Source: Prevotellaceae bacterium UBA4372 (GTDB lineage Bacteria > Bacteroidota > Bacteroidia > Bacteroidales > Bacteroidaceae). From it: a stretch of 33,594 bases of DNA. Shown piece after piece: positions 16,795-23,925 of this stretch. The translations under genes and the position numbers were made by a program. Each line of letters starts with the position of its first letter. The stretch's first letter is position 1. The stretch lies in NCBI GenBank assembly GCA_002391275.1, contig DGSC01000019.1, positions 1 through 33,594 on the forward strand. The letters run 5' to 3'. The notes under the pieces are model-generated. The model was not told where the DNA came from, did no database searches, and was given only the letters and a program-made list of their open reading frames with translations.

Positions 16795-16882
16795 GCATCG
16801 TACAATTCTCTTAGGTGCATCGTACAATTCTCTTAGGCGCATCGGGCAATTCTCTTAGGTGCATCGGGCAATTCTCTTGGGT
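16795..16882. repeat. Four tandem 22-bp repeats
   Basis: Units begin at 16795, 16817, 16839 and 16861, each exactly 22 bp. They share GCATCG and AATTCTCTTAGG, and differ only at a few positions (TACA or GGCA after GCATCG; final T or C; one G for A). The array lies between rnpB and htrA, more than 150 bp from either promoter. A palindromic copy is at 5724-5750. It is not a CRISPR array because no spacers separate the units. Confidence 0.88.
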
Positions 16883-17034
16883 GCATATTTTCCGGCCCTT
16901 TGTCGTGTGCGTCTGTGACTAAAGAAATGTAAAAATGTCAGCTCGTGAGTTTAAGCGCTGTTAAGCGTGGCACGAGAGTAGTTAAAAGAAAGAAAAAATG
17001 CGTGTCAAAAAGTCAGCTGGTTAAACTTTTGCAC
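16883..17034. other. Non-coding sequence upstream of htrA
   Basis: No gene is supported. A weak inverted pair (TCGTG with CACGA, about 16945-16975) encloses a direct repeat TTAAGCG. It may be a regulator site for htrA, but nothing specific is recognised. Confidence 0.35.
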
Positions 17035-17042
17035 TACTTTTG
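17035..17042 (+). promoter_or_regulatory. -7 promoter element for htrA
   Basis: Plus-strand TACTTTTG, 106 bp upstream of the ATG at 17149, giving an untranslated leader of roughly 100 nt. Confidence 0.6.
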
Positions 17043-17148
17043 TATCAGAAAAGTCAGAACGGCAGAAAAATTTGGTCAATCGAAAAATGATTTGAAAACA
17101 GTCTGTTCGAATACTAATATATAAAATGATAAATAGTAATTACACAAG

Positions 17149-18669
17149 ATGACACAGAAAACAAAGACCTGGCTCGGTGCCACAGCATTGGTGCTGAGCA
17201 GCAGCCTGATGACAGGCGCTATCATGACAAACAAGATCTCTGTAGCCTCAACCGCCCAGGCGGCCCCTCAGCTCTCGGGCATGGCCGCGTCTGCTTCGGC
17301 CGCGGCCCCCGCAGGCTTGGTAGATTTGACTACTGCAGCTGAGCGCTCGGTGAACTCGGTGGTGTATATCAAGGTTACGAAGAATGCCGTGAGGCAGACC
17401 GTGACTGTGCGCGATCCGTTTGAAGACTTCTTCGGCGATTTCTTCGGCTATGGCAATCGTGGTCGCGGCCAAGGACGCCAGCAGGAAATTGAGACGCAGC
17501 CTAAGCGTCAGGACGCAGGTTCGGGCGTCATTATCTCTCCGGATGGATACATCGTCACCAATAACCATGTCGTTGCCGGTGCCGACGAGATATTGGTGAA
17601 GCTCAACGACAATACCGAATACAAAGGACGTATCATCGGCCTCGACGAGACCACCGACTTGGCTTTGGTAAAGGTAGAGGCCAAGAACCTGCCCGCTATC
17701 GTCATTGGCAACTCCGATGCCCTGAAGGTGGGCGAATGGGTGTTGGCCGTGGGCAACCCGTTTAATCTCACGTCGACGGTGACTGCCGGCATCGTGTCGG
17801 CCAAGGCACGTTCTCTGGGAGCCAACGGCGTGGAGAGCTTCATCCAGACCGATGCTGCCATCAATGCCGGCAACTCAGGAGGTGCCCTGGTGAACGAGCG
17901 CGGCGAACTCGTGGGTATCAATGCCATGCTCTACAGCCGGACGGGCAGCTATGCCGGCTATGGTTTTGCCATCCCCACAACCATCATGAACAAAGTGGTG
18001 GCCGACCTGAAGGAGTTCGGTGTAGTCCAGCGTGCCTTGCTTGGCGTGAGCGGTATGGACGTGACCAACTATATCGACATGGAGAAGGAAAAAGGCAACG
18101 ACGTGGATATGGGTACGAACACCGGTATCTACATTCAGGAAGTATCGCCCAAGAGCACTGCCGAGGAACTGGGCTTGCAGAAGGGCGACGTTGTCACGGC
18201 TATCGATGGCAAAGAGGTAACGAAAATGGCCGAGCTGCAGGAAGCCCTCTCACAGCACCGTCCGGGCGACAAGGTGAAAGTGACCTTTGTACGCAACAAG
18301 AAGACCCGCAACGAGACGGCCACACTCCGTAATGCACAAGGCGGAACAGAAGTCATGGAGGAGGTAGACATCGACCTCTTCGGTGCTCAGCTGAAGCCGC
18401 TGTCAGCTGAAGCAAAACAAGAACTTGCTTTGAGCTATGGCTTGGAAGTGACCGCCATAAAGAAAGGCAAGCTCATGGAAGCAGGCATCACTAAAGGCAT
18501 GATTCTGTTGCAGGTGAACGACAAGGAGATGCGTACAGTAGAAGACTTTGAGGAAGCCGTGAAACGTGCCAATCAGTCGAGCGACCGCACACTTTGGATT
18601 CGTGCCATCACGCAGAGCGGACGCCGCGTAGCCACCGCTATCGACCTCTCCGACGAGAAGAAAAAGTGA
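17149..18669 (+). CDS. Periplasmic serine protease, HtrA/DegP (Do) family
   Basis: HtrA proteins degrade or refold damaged envelope proteins. The 506-residue protein starts with an export signal (about 1-38, TALVLSSSLMTGAIM...AQAA). A trypsin-like domain carries the catalytic triad His140 (VTNNHV), Asp170 (ETTDLALVK) and Ser243 (NAGNSGGAL). A flexible Gly/Arg-rich insert (YGNRGRGQGRQQ, about 101-112) forms the LA loop. Two PDZ domains follow at about 296-395 and 410-500. The architecture is that of DegP/DegQ, not the one-PDZ DegS. It has a monocistronic look: own promoter at 17035 and a hairpin at 18732-18765 before rpoD. Confidence 0.96.
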   Translation: MTQKTKTWLGATALVLSSSLMTGAIMTNKISVASTAQAAPQLSGMAASASAAAPAGLVDLTTAAERSVNSVVYIKVTKNAVRQTVTVRDPFEDFFGDFFGYGNRGRGQGRQQEIETQPKRQDAGSGVIISPDGYIVTNNHVVAGADEILVKLNDNTEYKGRIIGLDETTDLALVKVEAKNLPAIVIGNSDALKVGEWVLAVGNPFNLTSTVTAGIVSAKARSLGANGVESFIQTDAAINAGNSGGALVNERGELVGINAMLYSRTGSYAGYGFAIPTTIMNKVVADLKEFGVVQRALLGVSGMDVTNYIDMEKEKGNDVDMGTNTGIYIQEVSPKSTAEELGLQKGDVVTAIDGKEVTKMAELQEALSQHRPGDKVKVTFVRNKKTRNETATLRNAQGGTEVMEEVDIDLFGAQLKPLSAEAKQELALSYGLEVTAIKKGKLMEAGITKGMILLQVNDKEMRTVEDFEEAVKRANQSSDRTLWIRAITQSGRRVATAIDLSDEKKK

Positions 18670-18731
18670 GCCTGTTGAGCGTGAGAAATCCCGCGCTTAG
18701 CAAAAAGTAGGCCAAACCTATTCAAAACAAA

Positions 18732-18765
18732 AAAGGGCACAAAGATTTGTTTCTTTGTGCCCTTT
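18732..18765 (+). terminator. Hairpin between htrA and rpoD
   Basis: A perfect 13-bp stem (AAAGGGCACAAAG with CTTTGTGCCCTTT, loop of 8). The trailing T-run is broken (TTTCCTCGAATTTT), so termination is likely but partial. Confidence 0.75.
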
Positions 18766-18823
18766 CCTCGAATTTTAATTGAAAAAAGTTTGAATTTTTC
18801 TTGCGCGCGTACTATATTATATT

Positions 18824-18831
18824 TAATTTTG
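18824..18831 (+). promoter_or_regulatory. -7 promoter element for rpoD
   Basis: Plus-strand TAATTTTG, 28 bp upstream of the ATG at 18859. It lies inside the longer open frame that begins at 18757, which rules that upstream start out. Confidence 0.75.
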
Positions 18832-18858
18832 CACGCTTTAAAAGTAGACCAACAAGAA

Positions 18859-19719
18859 ATGAGACAACTTAAAATCACCAAAAGTATCACCAATCGCGAG
18901 AGTGCTTCCCTTGACAAGTACCTGCAGGAGATTGGTCGTGAGGACTTAATAACCGTAGAAGAAGAGGTGGAACTGGCCCAGCGCATACGCAAGGGCGACC
19001 GCGCAGCTTTAGAGAAGCTCACGCGTGCCAACCTGCGTTTTGTAGTCAGTGTGGCCAAGCAATATCAGAATCAGGGCCTCTCGTTGCCCGACTTGATCAA
19101 CGAAGGAAACCTCGGTCTGATCAAGGCTGCCGAAAAGTTCGACGAGACGCGTGGCTTTAAGTTCATTTCGTACGCAGTGTGGTGGATTCGGCAGAGCATC
19201 CTTCAGGCTTTGGCCGAACAGAGCCGCATTGTGCGCCTGCCGCTGAATCAGGTCGGGTCGCTCAACAAGATTTCCAAAGCCCTGTCGAAATTCGAGCAGG
19301 AGAATGAGCGTCGTCCAAGTCCCGATGAACTGGCAGAGGAACTGGACATTCCCGTCGACAAGATTTCCGACACGCTCAAGGTGAGCGGACGTCATATCTC
19401 GGTTGATGCGCCTTTTGTTGAAGGTGAGGACAACACTTTGCTCGATGTCATCGTGAACGACGATAGCCCCATGGCCGACAAAAGCCTCGTCAACGAAAGC
19501 CTCAGCCGCGAGATCGACCGTGCGCTCTCGACACTGAGCGAACGTGAGAAGCAAATCGTGGAGATGTTCTTTGGCATTAATCATCAGGAAATGACTCTCG
19601 AAGAGATTGGCGACAAATTCAACCTCACACGTGAGCGTGTGCGCCAAATCAAGGAGAAAGCCATACGGCGACTGCGCAACAACTCGAAGAATAAACTGCT
19701 GAAGTCCTACCTCGGGTAA
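18859..19719 (+). CDS. rpoD: Primary RNA polymerase sigma factor (sigma-70/RpoD)
   Basis: This factor directs core polymerase to the TAnnTTTG promoters seen throughout the window. From the start MRQLKITKSITNRES the protein has 286 residues, which is the standard size in Bacteroidetes because region 1.1 is missing. Region 1.2 is SLDKYLQEIGREDLITVEEE. Region 2 contains LPDLINEGNLGLIKAAEKFD and FKFISYAVWWIRQSI. Region 3 follows, then region 4.2 with the helix-turn-helix MTLEEIGDKFNLTRERVRQI and KEKAIRRLRN. The following gene starts 19 bp after the stop, so rpoD may be the first gene of an operon that includes the HprK-like gene. Confidence 0.98.
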   Translation: MRQLKITKSITNRESASLDKYLQEIGREDLITVEEEVELAQRIRKGDRAALEKLTRANLRFVVSVAKQYQNQGLSLPDLINEGNLGLIKAAEKFDETRGFKFISYAVWWIRQSILQALAEQSRIVRLPLNQVGSLNKISKALSKFEQENERRPSPDELAEELDIPVDKISDTLKVSGRHISVDAPFVEGEDNTLLDVIVNDDSPMADKSLVNESLSREIDRALSTLSEREKQIVEMFFGINHQEMTLEEIGDKFNLTRERVRQIKEKAIRRLRNNSKNKLLKSYLG

Positions 19720-19737
19720 GCCTCGCTAACGACAACG

Positions 19738-20241
19738 ATGATGAGAAACAGACTATTAAGTACGCTCCTCTTGGTGCTGATGCTGGCCGTAGGCACAGCT
19801 TCTGCAGCACAGAAGGAACCTCGTGTGCAGAAGGTGTATATGTTCGGGTTCGGTGCTTCGCTCACCGATTCGCTGGCTCGTCAGACGCAAGTGCAGGTGG
19901 TAGACAGCGCATGGATAGATGCACATAAACTCCTCGTAGACCGTATGCTCTACAGCATACAGCTGCAATTCTATTTGGAGCAGAACGAAGGAATGAAAAA
20001 TCCCCTGTGTACGATCTATTTTGACACGAACGAACGCAAGGTTAACAAGCTGTGGCACAAGATTAAGAAACGCTACGAGGCCGAACCGATGCTGAAATAT
20101 GCCGAAGTGCCGGCTACTCAGTTCCGTTTCACGGCCGAGCAATACCGCCCGGTTATCACCGAGGAGCCTACGGATGCAGCCGTAAAGACTGAGGCCCCCA
20201 AACAAACAAAGAAAACAGACAAAAAAGCCGCAAAGAAATGA
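19738..20241 (+). CDS. Exported protein of unknown function (167 aa)
   Basis: Not recognised as a known family. A signal peptide covers about 1-23 (LLSTLLLVLMLAVGTASAA). The mature part is a compact mixed alpha/beta domain (about 30-140) with VQKVYMFGFGASLTDSL, LCTIYFDTNERKVNKLW and FRFTAEQYRPV. The last 20 residues are Lys-rich (KQTKKTDKKAAKK) and probably disordered. An ATG one codon downstream (19741) is an alternative start. The stop overlaps the ATG of the HprK-like gene by 4 bp, so the two are translationally coupled. The link with rpoD is probably only co-transcription. Confidence 0.75.
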   Translation: MMRNRLLSTLLLVLMLAVGTASAAQKEPRVQKVYMFGFGASLTDSLARQTQVQVVDSAWIDAHKLLVDRMLYSIQLQFYLEQNEGMKNPLCTIYFDTNERKVNKLWHKIKKRYEAEPMLKYAEVPATQFRFTAEQYRPVITEEPTDAAVKTEAPKQTKKTDKKAAKK

Positions 20242-21140
20242 GCACATATACCTACATGGTGGCCAAGCACCGCTTGAAGGTCGTGCTACCCGATACCATC
20301 GTGGCCAATCACATAATACCCTCCTTCTCACCCTTTGCGAGTGAAGAGGAGGGCAAGTTGCTTTTTACTATGAATGTGCGGGTTGGCGTCGAGAAGATTG
20401 AAGAGTCGCTCACCGAGATTGGCCAGTTTGATTGTGGCGGAGCCAATCATGGTGTCTACCATACTTCTGAAGGCGGCTACGTTTTTGAAATATACCTTCC
20501 TGGCGAGGGCTCGCCGTTGGCATGCGTGATGCGGGCAAACCCCGACTTCTCTGCCTGTGAGGCTATGCTCGCCGAAGGAGAACTTGTGCAGCAGAATTTC
20601 GGGCTAAATAATGCCTTGATGATGGCTTATGCCTTTGCCGCAGCTGAGCATGACACGCTACTCATTCATGCTTCCGTGATAAGAAATGGTGGCTATGGCT
20701 ATCTTTTTACTGCGCCAAGCGGAACGGGCAAGAGCACACACACCCATCTCTGGTACGTTAATATCCCCGGTTGCGACCTGATGAACGACGACAATCCCAT
20801 TGTACGCATCATAGACGACGAGGCCATCGTCTTCGGTTCGCCATGGAGCGGCAAGACGCCTTGCTACAGGAATATATCAGCTCCGATAGGTGCAATCACT
20901 CGCATCGAACAGCGGCCGGAGAATTCCGTAAGGAAGATGACAACCATCGAGGCTTTTGCAGCGTTGCTGCCTGCCGTGAGTTCCATGAAATGGGATCAGC
21001 GTGTGTACCGTGGCGTCTGCAGCTCCATCTCACATCTGTTGAGGTTGCGGCCAGTGTTCTGGTTGGGCTGTCGGCCCGATGCCGAAGCGGCTCATGTATG
21101 CTACGACGCTATTCATGTTGACACGGCGGCAGACAAGTAG
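20238..21140 (+). CDS. HPr kinase/PEP carboxykinase-fold protein, HprK-like
   Basis: This 300-residue protein has an N-terminal beta domain (about 1-135) and a C-terminal P-loop kinase domain of the HprK/PckA fold. Visible motifs are the P-loop APSGTGKSTHTHLW (159-172), the acidic motif DLMNDDNPIV (180-189), where the Asp residues would bind metal, and FGSPWSGKTPCYRN (199-212). It is shorter than bacterial HprK plus its N-domain, and there is no HPr gene nearby. Relatives are found in RiPP gene clusters, where some phosphorylate the peptide (paeninodin kinase). It sits ahead of a soluble S26-type peptidase and a PqqD-like protein. A phosphate-transfer role on a peptide or protein is inference. 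Confidence 0.8.
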   Translation: MSTYTYMVAKHRLKVVLPDTIVANHIIPSFSPFASEEEGKLLFTMNVRVGVEKIEESLTEIGQFDCGGANHGVYHTSEGGYVFEIYLPGEGSPLACVMRANPDFSACEAMLAEGELVQQNFGLNNALMMAYAFAAAEHDTLLIHASVIRNGGYGYLFTAPSGTGKSTHTHLWYVNIPGCDLMNDDNPIVRIIDDEAIVFGSPWSGKTPCYRNISAPIGAITRIEQRPENSVRKMTTIEAFAALLPAVSSMKWDQRVYRGVCSSISHLLRLRPVFWLGCRPDAEAAHVCYDAIHVDTAADK

Positions 21141-21245
21141 ATTAACACGCTAACGACAAATCTGCCACCCAAACGAGGATGTGGCGATTCATGCCTGTTA
21201 CGAGATAACGCAAAGGTCATCATTTTTCAGTCAAGCGAAGAGAAA

Positions 21246-21800
21246 ATGAGCTTAAAGAATGCTGTCAAACGAGCTGTAAAGGCTTCGGCCAGATGTCTTG
21301 CCACGCCTTGGCGGAAGGCCAAGCAACATAAATATGCCGACCCGCAGTACGGACAAATGCCGCGCTTGGAACTGCCCAACGACAAGCTGTTGCCGCTCGT
21401 GCGTCAATTTGTCGCAAAGGGCGAGACGGTCATTATTTCTGTTAAAGGATACTCCATGCGGCCCTTTCTCGAAAACCTGCGCGACCGTGTGAAGCTTGCT
21501 CCCTGGACGTCCTTAGCTGTGGGCGATGCCGTGTTGGCAGAAATAGAAAAGGGACATTTCGTGTTGCACCGCATCATCAAGATTGAGGGCGACAACCTTA
21601 CCCTCATGGGCGACGGTAATATTCGGGGAACCGAACATTGCACGGTAAACGATGTCTGTGGGGTAGTGACAGAATACATCCGTCCGAACGGCCATGTGCT
21701 GCAAGCCGGTGATCAGCGCCTGCAACGCCGCATACGGCTATGGCGTCGCTTGTTGCCTGTGCGGCGTCTGCTGCTTTTCGTCTACAAACAAACGGTGTAG
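21246..21800 (+). CDS. S24/S26 family peptidase without membrane anchor
   Basis: The 184-residue protein has the core of a signal peptidase/LexA-like protease. The Ser motif is VKGYSMRPFL (catalytic Ser70). The second conserved box is FVLHRIIKI, where His108 takes the place of the Lys of bacterial type I signal peptidases, as in the ER/SipW-type enzymes. The third is MGDGN (Asp123). The N-terminus (KNAVKRAVKASARCL) is basic and has no membrane span. The C-terminal end (LWRRLLPVRRLLLFVY) is amphipathic and may touch the membrane. It lies 105 bp after the HprK-like gene and 65 bp before the PqqD-like gene. A role in cutting a leader peptide is inference. Confidence 0.78.
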   Translation: MSLKNAVKRAVKASARCLATPWRKAKQHKYADPQYGQMPRLELPNDKLLPLVRQFVAKGETVIISVKGYSMRPFLENLRDRVKLAPWTSLAVGDAVLAEIEKGHFVLHRIIKIEGDNLTLMGDGNIRGTEHCTVNDVCGVVTEYIRPNGHVLQAGDQRLQRRIRLWRRLLPVRRLLLFVYKQTV

Positions 21801-21865
21801 GAAAAGCTGGGCAGGCAAGGTCTTAATCATGAAACACCCAAAACGATAAATCATTAAATCAACTT

Positions 21866-22132
21866 ATGAAGATATACGAAGGTTTTGAGCTCATGGATGT
21901 ATGCGGCGAGGCCGTAGTGGTAGCTCACGGAAAACAAAACATTGATTTCTCTAAGATAATCAGCCTGAACGAAAGCGCGGCTTATCTCTGGAGAAACGTC
22001 ATTGGCAAGGAGTTTGATGCTGCTTTGCTGGCGAAACTGCTCACCGAAGAATATGAGGTAGACGAGGCCACCGCTCTTGCCGATGCCCAGAAAGTGCTGA
22101 CCGACTGGCATGCGGCGGGCTTGGCTGGTTAA
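21866..22132 (+). CDS. PqqD-like peptide-binding protein
   Basis: The protein has 88 residues, the size of PqqD and of stand-alone RiPP recognition elements. The N-terminal part (about 8-30) gives the short strands (FELMDVCGEAVVVA), followed by the signature ISLNESAAYLWRNV (about 32-45) and a helix pair (AALLAKLLTEEYEVDEATAL, VLTDWHAAGL). Proteins of this fold bind leader peptides and pass them to modifying enzymes. No radical SAM enzyme, cyclodehydratase or transporter lies next to it. The gene ends 9 bp before a very long hairpin. The family call is good, but its substrate is unknown. Confidence 0.82.
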   Translation: MKIYEGFELMDVCGEAVVVAHGKQNIDFSKIISLNESAAYLWRNVIGKEFDAALLAKLLTEEYEVDEATALADAQKVLTDWHAAGLAG

Positions 22133-22141
22133 CCCTATAAA

Positions 22142-22192
22142 ACGATGAAAGGGGATATGTCACATCAGGTGTGATATATCCCCTTTCATCGT
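22142..22192. terminator. Very long hairpin shared by convergent pqqD-like and mtgA genes
   Basis: Arms of 23 nt (22142-22164 and 22170-22192) pair with only one G-T wobble around a 5-nt loop TCAGG. The centre is AAAGGGGATAT with ATATCCCCTTT. It lies 9 bp past one stop and about 25 bp past the other. There is no T-run on either side, so classic intrinsic termination is not assured. Confidence 0.65.
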
Positions 22193-22216
22193 ATCTGCTA
22201 CTGAGGCCTTTTCTTA

Positions 22217-22918
22217 TCATTGGCGCAACAAGTCGATGTGCTTCATCTGGCGCATAATCCAAGTCTGACGACGCAGCATGTAAGCCGATGGCTCCTTGCT
22301 GTTATAACGCAGTGGATTGGGTAGTGTGGCAGCGATGAGTGCACAGTTGGCACGGGTGAGCTCAGCCGCAGTGCATCCGAAATGTAGCTGTGCAACGGCT
22401 TCAGCCCCATAGATGCCGTCGCCCATCTCTATGGAGTTGAGATACACTTCCATGATGCGCGTCTTGCTCCAAAAGATTTCGATGAGCGCTGTGAAGTAGA
22501 CTTCAAGGCCTTTGCGCAGCCAGGATTGTTTAGGCCACAAGAACACATTCTTTGCTGTTTGCTGGCTGATGGTGCTGCCTCCACGGATGCGTTTGCCTGC
22601 CTGCCGTTCTTTCACGGCCTCGTTGATAGCGTCGAAATCGAAACCATGATGCTCAAGGAAGCGTTGATCCTCGGACGCCATTACGGCTACGGGCATGTAT
22701 TTTGACATTTCATCGAGAGTAACCCAATGGTGGCGTAGCCGAATCTGTTCGCCACGGCCTACCTGTTGGGCACAACGGATAATCATCAGTGGCGTAACAG
22801 GCACGGGAAGCCATCTGTAAGCTACTACGGCTGCAATGGTTGAGACGAAGAAAAAGATAACAAGTCCTTGCAACCATTTTTGTATTTTCTTTAACCAAGC
22901 CTTCATCTTTGTAAACAT
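22217..22918 (-). CDS. mtgA: Monofunctional peptidoglycan glycosyltransferase
   Basis: A GT51 enzyme that polymerises lipid II into glycan strands without a transpeptidase domain. The ATG at 22918 gives 233 residues; a TTG six codons upstream (22936) is possible but less likely. One membrane span lies at about 18-36 (LVIFFFVSTIAAVVAYRWL). The catalytic motif is ASEDQRFLEHHGFD, with the essential Glu in SED, followed by IRGGSTISQQTAKNVFLWP. Other GT51 motifs are EVYLNSIEMGDGIYGAEA and IAATLPNPLRYN. It lies 45 bp after the DUF1460 gene on the same strand, so both are probably read from the promoter at 23872-23879. Confidence 0.95.
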   Translation of the reverse strand: MFTKMKAWLKKIQKWLQGLVIFFFVSTIAAVVAYRWLPVPVTPLMIIRCAQQVGRGEQIRLRHHWVTLDEMSKYMPVAVMASEDQRFLEHHGFDFDAINEAVKERQAGKRIRGGSTISQQTAKNVFLWPKQSWLRKGLEVYFTALIEIFWSKTRIMEVYLNSIEMGDGIYGAEAVAQLHFGCTAAELTRANCALIAATLPNPLRYNSKEPSAYMLRRQTWIMRQMKHIDLLRQ

Positions 22919-22963
22919 TGTGTTGTCTTCAATCAATTCTCTGAAAGTCCTGTTCCCAGGCTT

Positions 22964-23848
22964 TCACTTTTTAACCCTTATTACCCTAATGCCTAATTGA
23001 GTAGGATGCTTGCGCATGTACTCGGCCAAAGTCATCGGTTCGAGCACTACTTTCTTATGAATCTGGCTGGCATTGAGCAGATGAAGCTTACCGTCGCGCC
23101 CCCACACGGCAAGGCCGAGGTGGGAAACGTCGAGGCCCTCTTTCTTGGTCACTATGGCAAGGATGTCGCCGTCCTCAATGTTGGGCAACTCCCGACGCGA
23201 GCGAGAAAGCAGACGACGCGGCACATAACGTACCACTTGGCCGTTGATGCGATGCTCATTGGCCTTGATGAGCTTCAGAGCTTCCTTGTCGTTCTTGAGC
23301 ATGGGATAGCGGTCGGGGTGTGTGCTCATATACGTGCAAGCGAGCGTCTGGCTATCGACGAATGGATAAAAAGCTCCCCGAGGGTCCGCTTTGTTGCCGG
23401 AAATCTCGTGGATGAAGCCTTGTTGGGCATTGCTGAGAATCCACTCGCTGAAATAATGGTTGCGGGAGGCATATCCGTTGAGCTTGCCTCCTCGGTAGCG
23501 AATGCGCTGAAGGTTGTCGCAGAAATCAGAGAAGCGCTGGCTGCCTTGGCGGGTTGTGAGTGTGAGGGCAAGAACATTCTCAACCAGTGTCGTGCAGTCA
23601 AGTTCGCGAAGGTTTACGGCCAATTCCTCCTTGGGGTTCACTTCCAAAGTCTTGCCTACATAAGGGATGCCCTTCAGTTGCGTAGCATAGTATAGCATGA
23701 GATTCTCGCCGGAAGGCAAGCGATGCCCTTTGTTGAGAAGCGTCACAACCTTGATACTGTCGGCACGTTGGTAGGTCAGTGCCTGCATGCAATGAGGCTG
23801 TGTCGACAAAGTTGCCAATAAAAAAAGAAAGATAAAGTGGTGTCGCAT
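22964..23848 (-). CDS. DUF1460 family secreted protein, putative NlpC/P60-like amidase
   Basis: DUF1460 proteins have a papain-like fold and are thought to cleave cell-wall peptides or amide bonds. The 294-residue protein has a signal peptide (about 1-24). The likely catalytic Cys is at 85 in RELDCTTLVENVLAL, and the conserved His is at 243 in GLDVSHLGLAVW. NGYASRNHYFSEWI (124-137) and NIEDGDILAIVT (223-234) are the other family blocks. The downstream mtgA makes peptidoglycan, so the pair joins synthesis and turnover. The substrate cannot be read from the sequence. Confidence 0.9.
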   Translation of the reverse strand: MRHHFIFLFLLATLSTQPHCMQALTYQRADSIKVVTLLNKGHRLPSGENLMLYYATQLKGIPYVGKTLEVNPKEELAVNLRELDCTTLVENVLALTLTTRQGSQRFSDFCDNLQRIRYRGGKLNGYASRNHYFSEWILSNAQQGFIHEISGNKADPRGAFYPFVDSQTLACTYMSTHPDRYPMLKNDKEALKLIKANEHRINGQVVRYVPRRLLSRSRRELPNIEDGDILAIVTKKEGLDVSHLGLAVWGRDGKLHLLNASQIHKKVVLEPMTLAEYMRKHPTQLGIRVIRVKK

Positions 23849-23871
23849 ATAAACTTCTCCTTATTTTCATG

Positions 23872-23879
23872 CAAAAGTA
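23872..23879 (-). promoter_or_regulatory. -7 promoter element for the DUF1460/mtgA pair
   Basis: Minus-strand TACTTTTG, 24 bp upstream of the ATG at 23848. It diverges from the promoter at 23914-23921. Confidence 0.75.
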
Positions 23880-23913
23880 GTAGAAAAATGCGAATCAAAA
23901 GAAAAAAATAAAC

Positions 23914-23921
23914 TATTTTTG
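23914..23921 (+). promoter_or_regulatory. -7 promoter element, nearly leaderless
   Basis: Plus-strand TATTTTTG ends only 4 bp before the ATG at 23926. With the usual start point a few bases downstream, the mRNA would begin at or just next to the start codon. Confidence 0.6.
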
Positions 23922-23925
23922 CGCC

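Noticed and set aside
16269..16842. Overlapping open frames across 16269-16842 on both strands
   Set aside because: They lie inside rnpB and its promoter, whose RNA hallmarks are unmistakable.
16795..16882. Possible CRISPR array
   Set aside because: Units are contiguous with no unique spacers, and no cas gene is present.
21179..21208. Nine-codon open frame MWRFMPVTR between HprK-like and peptidase genes, considered as a RiPP precursor
   Set aside because: Too short for a leader plus core, and no ribosome-binding context.
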